Notes under the pieces: model-generated
Seen by the model: the letters and a program-made list of their open reading frames with translations, nothing else
The model's database searches: none
What the model was told of the DNA's origin: nothing
Translations under genes and position numbers: made by a program
Shown: positions 33,277 to 35,211 of the stretch, piece by piece
Layout of the letters: every line of letters begins with the position of its first letter
Position numbering within the stretch: the stretch's first letter is position 1
From: an uncultured Fidelibacterota bacterium
Lineage (GTDB): Bacteria > Fidelibacterota > Fidelibacteria > Fidelibacterales > Fidelibacteraceae
Reading direction: 5' to 3'
Assembly: GCA_937862595.1 (NCBI GenBank)
Contig: CALMFL010000311.1
Span: 1 to 35,211 of the forward strand
Length of the DNA stretch: 35,211 bases

Positions 33277-35211
33277 AACCCCCCGACATGGCATTGTGCT
33301 TTTCCTGCTCCTGGCGATGGCGGCGGGCCTCTCGGCCGCCAACCGTTCCGACGTGGACGAAGGAATCCAGCAATTCCAGCGGGGCGCTTATGAAAAAGCC
33401 CTGACCACCTTTCGCACCGCCTACGATTCGGAACCGATCTCCCGCAACGTATTTGCTGCCTTGTCGCTGTTCATGATCGCCAAATGTGATTTTGAACTGG
33501 GGAATTACGATCAGATCGTCCAGGACAGCCGGCTCTTTGAGCGGAACTTCCCCGAAAGCCGTTATCTTCCCGATGTCATGTTCGAACGTGCCAAAGCCCT
33601 GGCCATGAAGAAACAGTTCTACCCCGCCATGCTCTCCGCAATACGCATCCTTTCCCTTGAAGCGGATGAAGGGCTGAATCAGGATGTCATGACCTTCTGC
33701 GACGACCTTGCGCGCTATTATCTTATACCCTCCGATTTCGAGATGCTTTCGCCCCTGGTCGTGGGAGAGGCGTCATTGAACTACCTGAAGCTTCTTTGGG
33801 CGGAGCGCTGTATCGCCCTGGGGGATTATGCCGGAGCCAACGGCCTTCTGCAGGAAGTCAAGACGGGGCTGACCCACGTCGCGTTTGTCAACAAATACAA
33901 GAACCTGATCAAGTATCTGAATAAAAGCGCCAAAAGCGAAGAGCCCGAGATCACGGTCGCGGTGGTACTTCCCCTCACAGGCAAATATTCCGAGACCGGG
34001 AACGAACTGCTTGAAGGCATCAAGTACGCCTACGAGTCGAACCGCAACAAAAGCAAGAAGCGCGTCAACATCGTCATTGTGGACACCGAAAGCAGGATAC
34101 AGACCGGCCTGAGCAATCTGAAAGCCCTGCTGGAAATGCAGGAAATTGCCGCCGTGATCGGTCCCCTGACCAGCGAGATGGCCGTCTCCATGGCGCCGCT
34201 CTGCGAATACGCCGGCGTTCCCCTGATCGCGCCGACCGCAACGGCGGATGATCTAACAAAAATGGGCGCTTCGATCTTTCAGCTGAATCCCGAGCAGCAG
34301 CAGCGCGCCCGGGCGCTCGCCGATCATGCGACGGACCGGCTGAACTGCCGCCGTTTCGGCATCATCGCCCCGACGACCGAGGACGGGATCGCGATTGCGA
34401 ACGCCTTTATGAAAAGCGTGGAAAAGAACGGAGGACAGGTGGTGTCGAACGTCTGGTACAACGGAACGCCGACCGATATCAACGACAAGCTCTCCGAAAT
34501 GAAAGACGACGCCGAATACCTGCCGCCCTATTTTTCCTACCTGAAAGGGTTTTATGAAGCCCGCGCCCTGGGCATGTTCGACACCAGCGCCGCACCCTTG
34601 TCCGACACACTGCTTGCTGACGCACCCGACAGCTCGCTCGCCGATACGATGCTGTTCACGGCGCTTGCCGACAGCTTGCCGGATACCGCTTCGGTTGCGG
34701 TCCTGCCCGAACCCTTGCCTCCCGACACGACCTTCATTCTGGAGACCCTGTGGCCTTCCGATTCCACCGTCTATGACATCCTGGTGTACGGGACCGCTTC
34801 GGGCGCGCCGGAAGTATACTCCGACTCCCTGATGGATCATCTGAAAGCGCAGGCCAAACACTGGCTCTCCGGCGAGGTCACGCTGGAAGAAAAATACAAT
34901 ACCCTCATCACGGACAGCCTGTGCATTTTTCTCAGCGAACTGCGGGACAGTTCCGGGATCCTGCTTGTCAGACAGCTGCTTCGCGAACTGGATCCGGTCA
35001 CGATCGATGCCGCACGCTACGGAGACTACCATTTTTCGCGCATTGTCGCCGATACGATCCCGCTGAAGCCCTATATCGATATGGCGCGGGTGGCCTCGCT
35101 GAAAAAACAACTGACCTCGATAGATTCCCTGTCGGCCCTCTGGCTGCTTGCCAAAACCGATACCCTTCTGTTTCCCTATATCTTCCCCTTCGAAAATTAC
35201 GGGATCGATGC
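33266..35211 (+). CDS. TPR + periplasmic-binding-protein-like (LpoA/Leu-Ile-Val-BP fold) protein, 3' truncated; absent from supplied ORF track
   Basis: MKTRTPRHGIVLFLLLAMAAGLSAANRSDVDEGIQQFQRGAYEKALTTFRTAYDSE...ITVAVVLPLTGKYSETGNELLEGIKYAYE...AAVIGPLTSEMAVSMAPLCEYAGVPLIAPTATADDLT; open to the window end. Confidence 0.88.
   Translation, partial: MKTRTPRHGIVLFLLLAMAAGLSAANRSDVDEGIQQFQRGAYEKALTTFRTAYDSEPISRNVFAALSLFMIAKCDFELGNYDQIVQDSRLFERNFPESRYLPDVMFERAKALAMKKQFYPAMLSAIRILSLEADEGLNQDVMTFCDDLARYYLIPSDFEMLSPLVVGEASLNYLKLLWAERCIALGDYAGANGLLQEVKTGLTHVAFVNKYKNLIKYLNKSAKSEEPEITVAVVLPLTGKYSETGNELLEGIKYAYESNRNKSKKRVNIVIVDTESRIQTGLSNLKALLEMQEIAAVIGPLTSEMAVSMAPLCEYAGVPLIAPTATADDLTKMGASIFQLNPEQQQRARALADHATDRLNCRRFGIIAPTTEDGIAIANAFMKSVEKNGGQVVSNVWYNGTPTDINDKLSEMKDDAEYLPPYFSYLKGFYEARALGMFDTSAAPLSDTLLADAPDSSLADTMLFTALADSLPDTASVAVLPEPLPPDTTFILETLWPSDSTVYDILVYGTASGAPEVYSDSLMDHLKAQAKHWLSGEVTLEEKYNTLITDSLCIFLSELRDSSGILLVRQLLRELDPVTIDAARYGDYHFSRIVADTIPLKPYIDMARVASLKKQLTSIDSLSALWLLAKTDTLLFPYIFPFENYGID

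Noticed and set aside
1-35211. rRNA or tRNA genes
   Set aside because: No segment with recognisable tRNA arms or rRNA landmarks was seen; not excluded without a covariance-model search.

Overview
The window carries 26-30 genes of a GC-rich bacterium. It is probably from the FCB superphylum (Fibrobacteres-Chlorobi-Bacteroidetes type), based on a FISUMP-domain lipoprotein, a T9SS C-terminal sorting domain and a PorX-type REC-PglZ regulator. Housekeeping blocks are an oxidative pentose-phosphate operon (gnd-pgl-zwf), citrate lyase (a citD-citE fusion plus citF), lipB, a multi-PAS hybrid histidine kinase, a CDF transporter, and porX-tsaE-tsaB-rimI-surE followed by a TPR/periplasmic-binding-like protein that runs off the end. 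A more AT-rich accessory stretch (about 11.5-17.6 kb) holds a beta-barrel protein, an overlapping MNT-HEPN pair, a DUF998 protein, a decayed citF copy abutting an IS30-like transposase tail, and a large T9SS-secreted putative glycoside hydrolase. The observations I rank highest are: (1) a single-domain GIY-YIG nuclease gene bracketed by inverted TCATCCTGAAC-TTGTTTCAGGAT palindromes next to a degenerate half-site array, resembling a REP/RAYT-like unit; (2) four compositionally unrelated intergenic arrays that all have a 7-nt unit, one split by a 30-bp palindromic insert; (3) an N-formylglutamate amidohydrolase-like/C39 peptidase fusion; (4) an MNT-HEPN pair with a Y in place of the HEPN motif histidine; (5) a decayed citF remnant 3 kb from the intact citF. 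All calls were made by reading the sequence; no searches were run.
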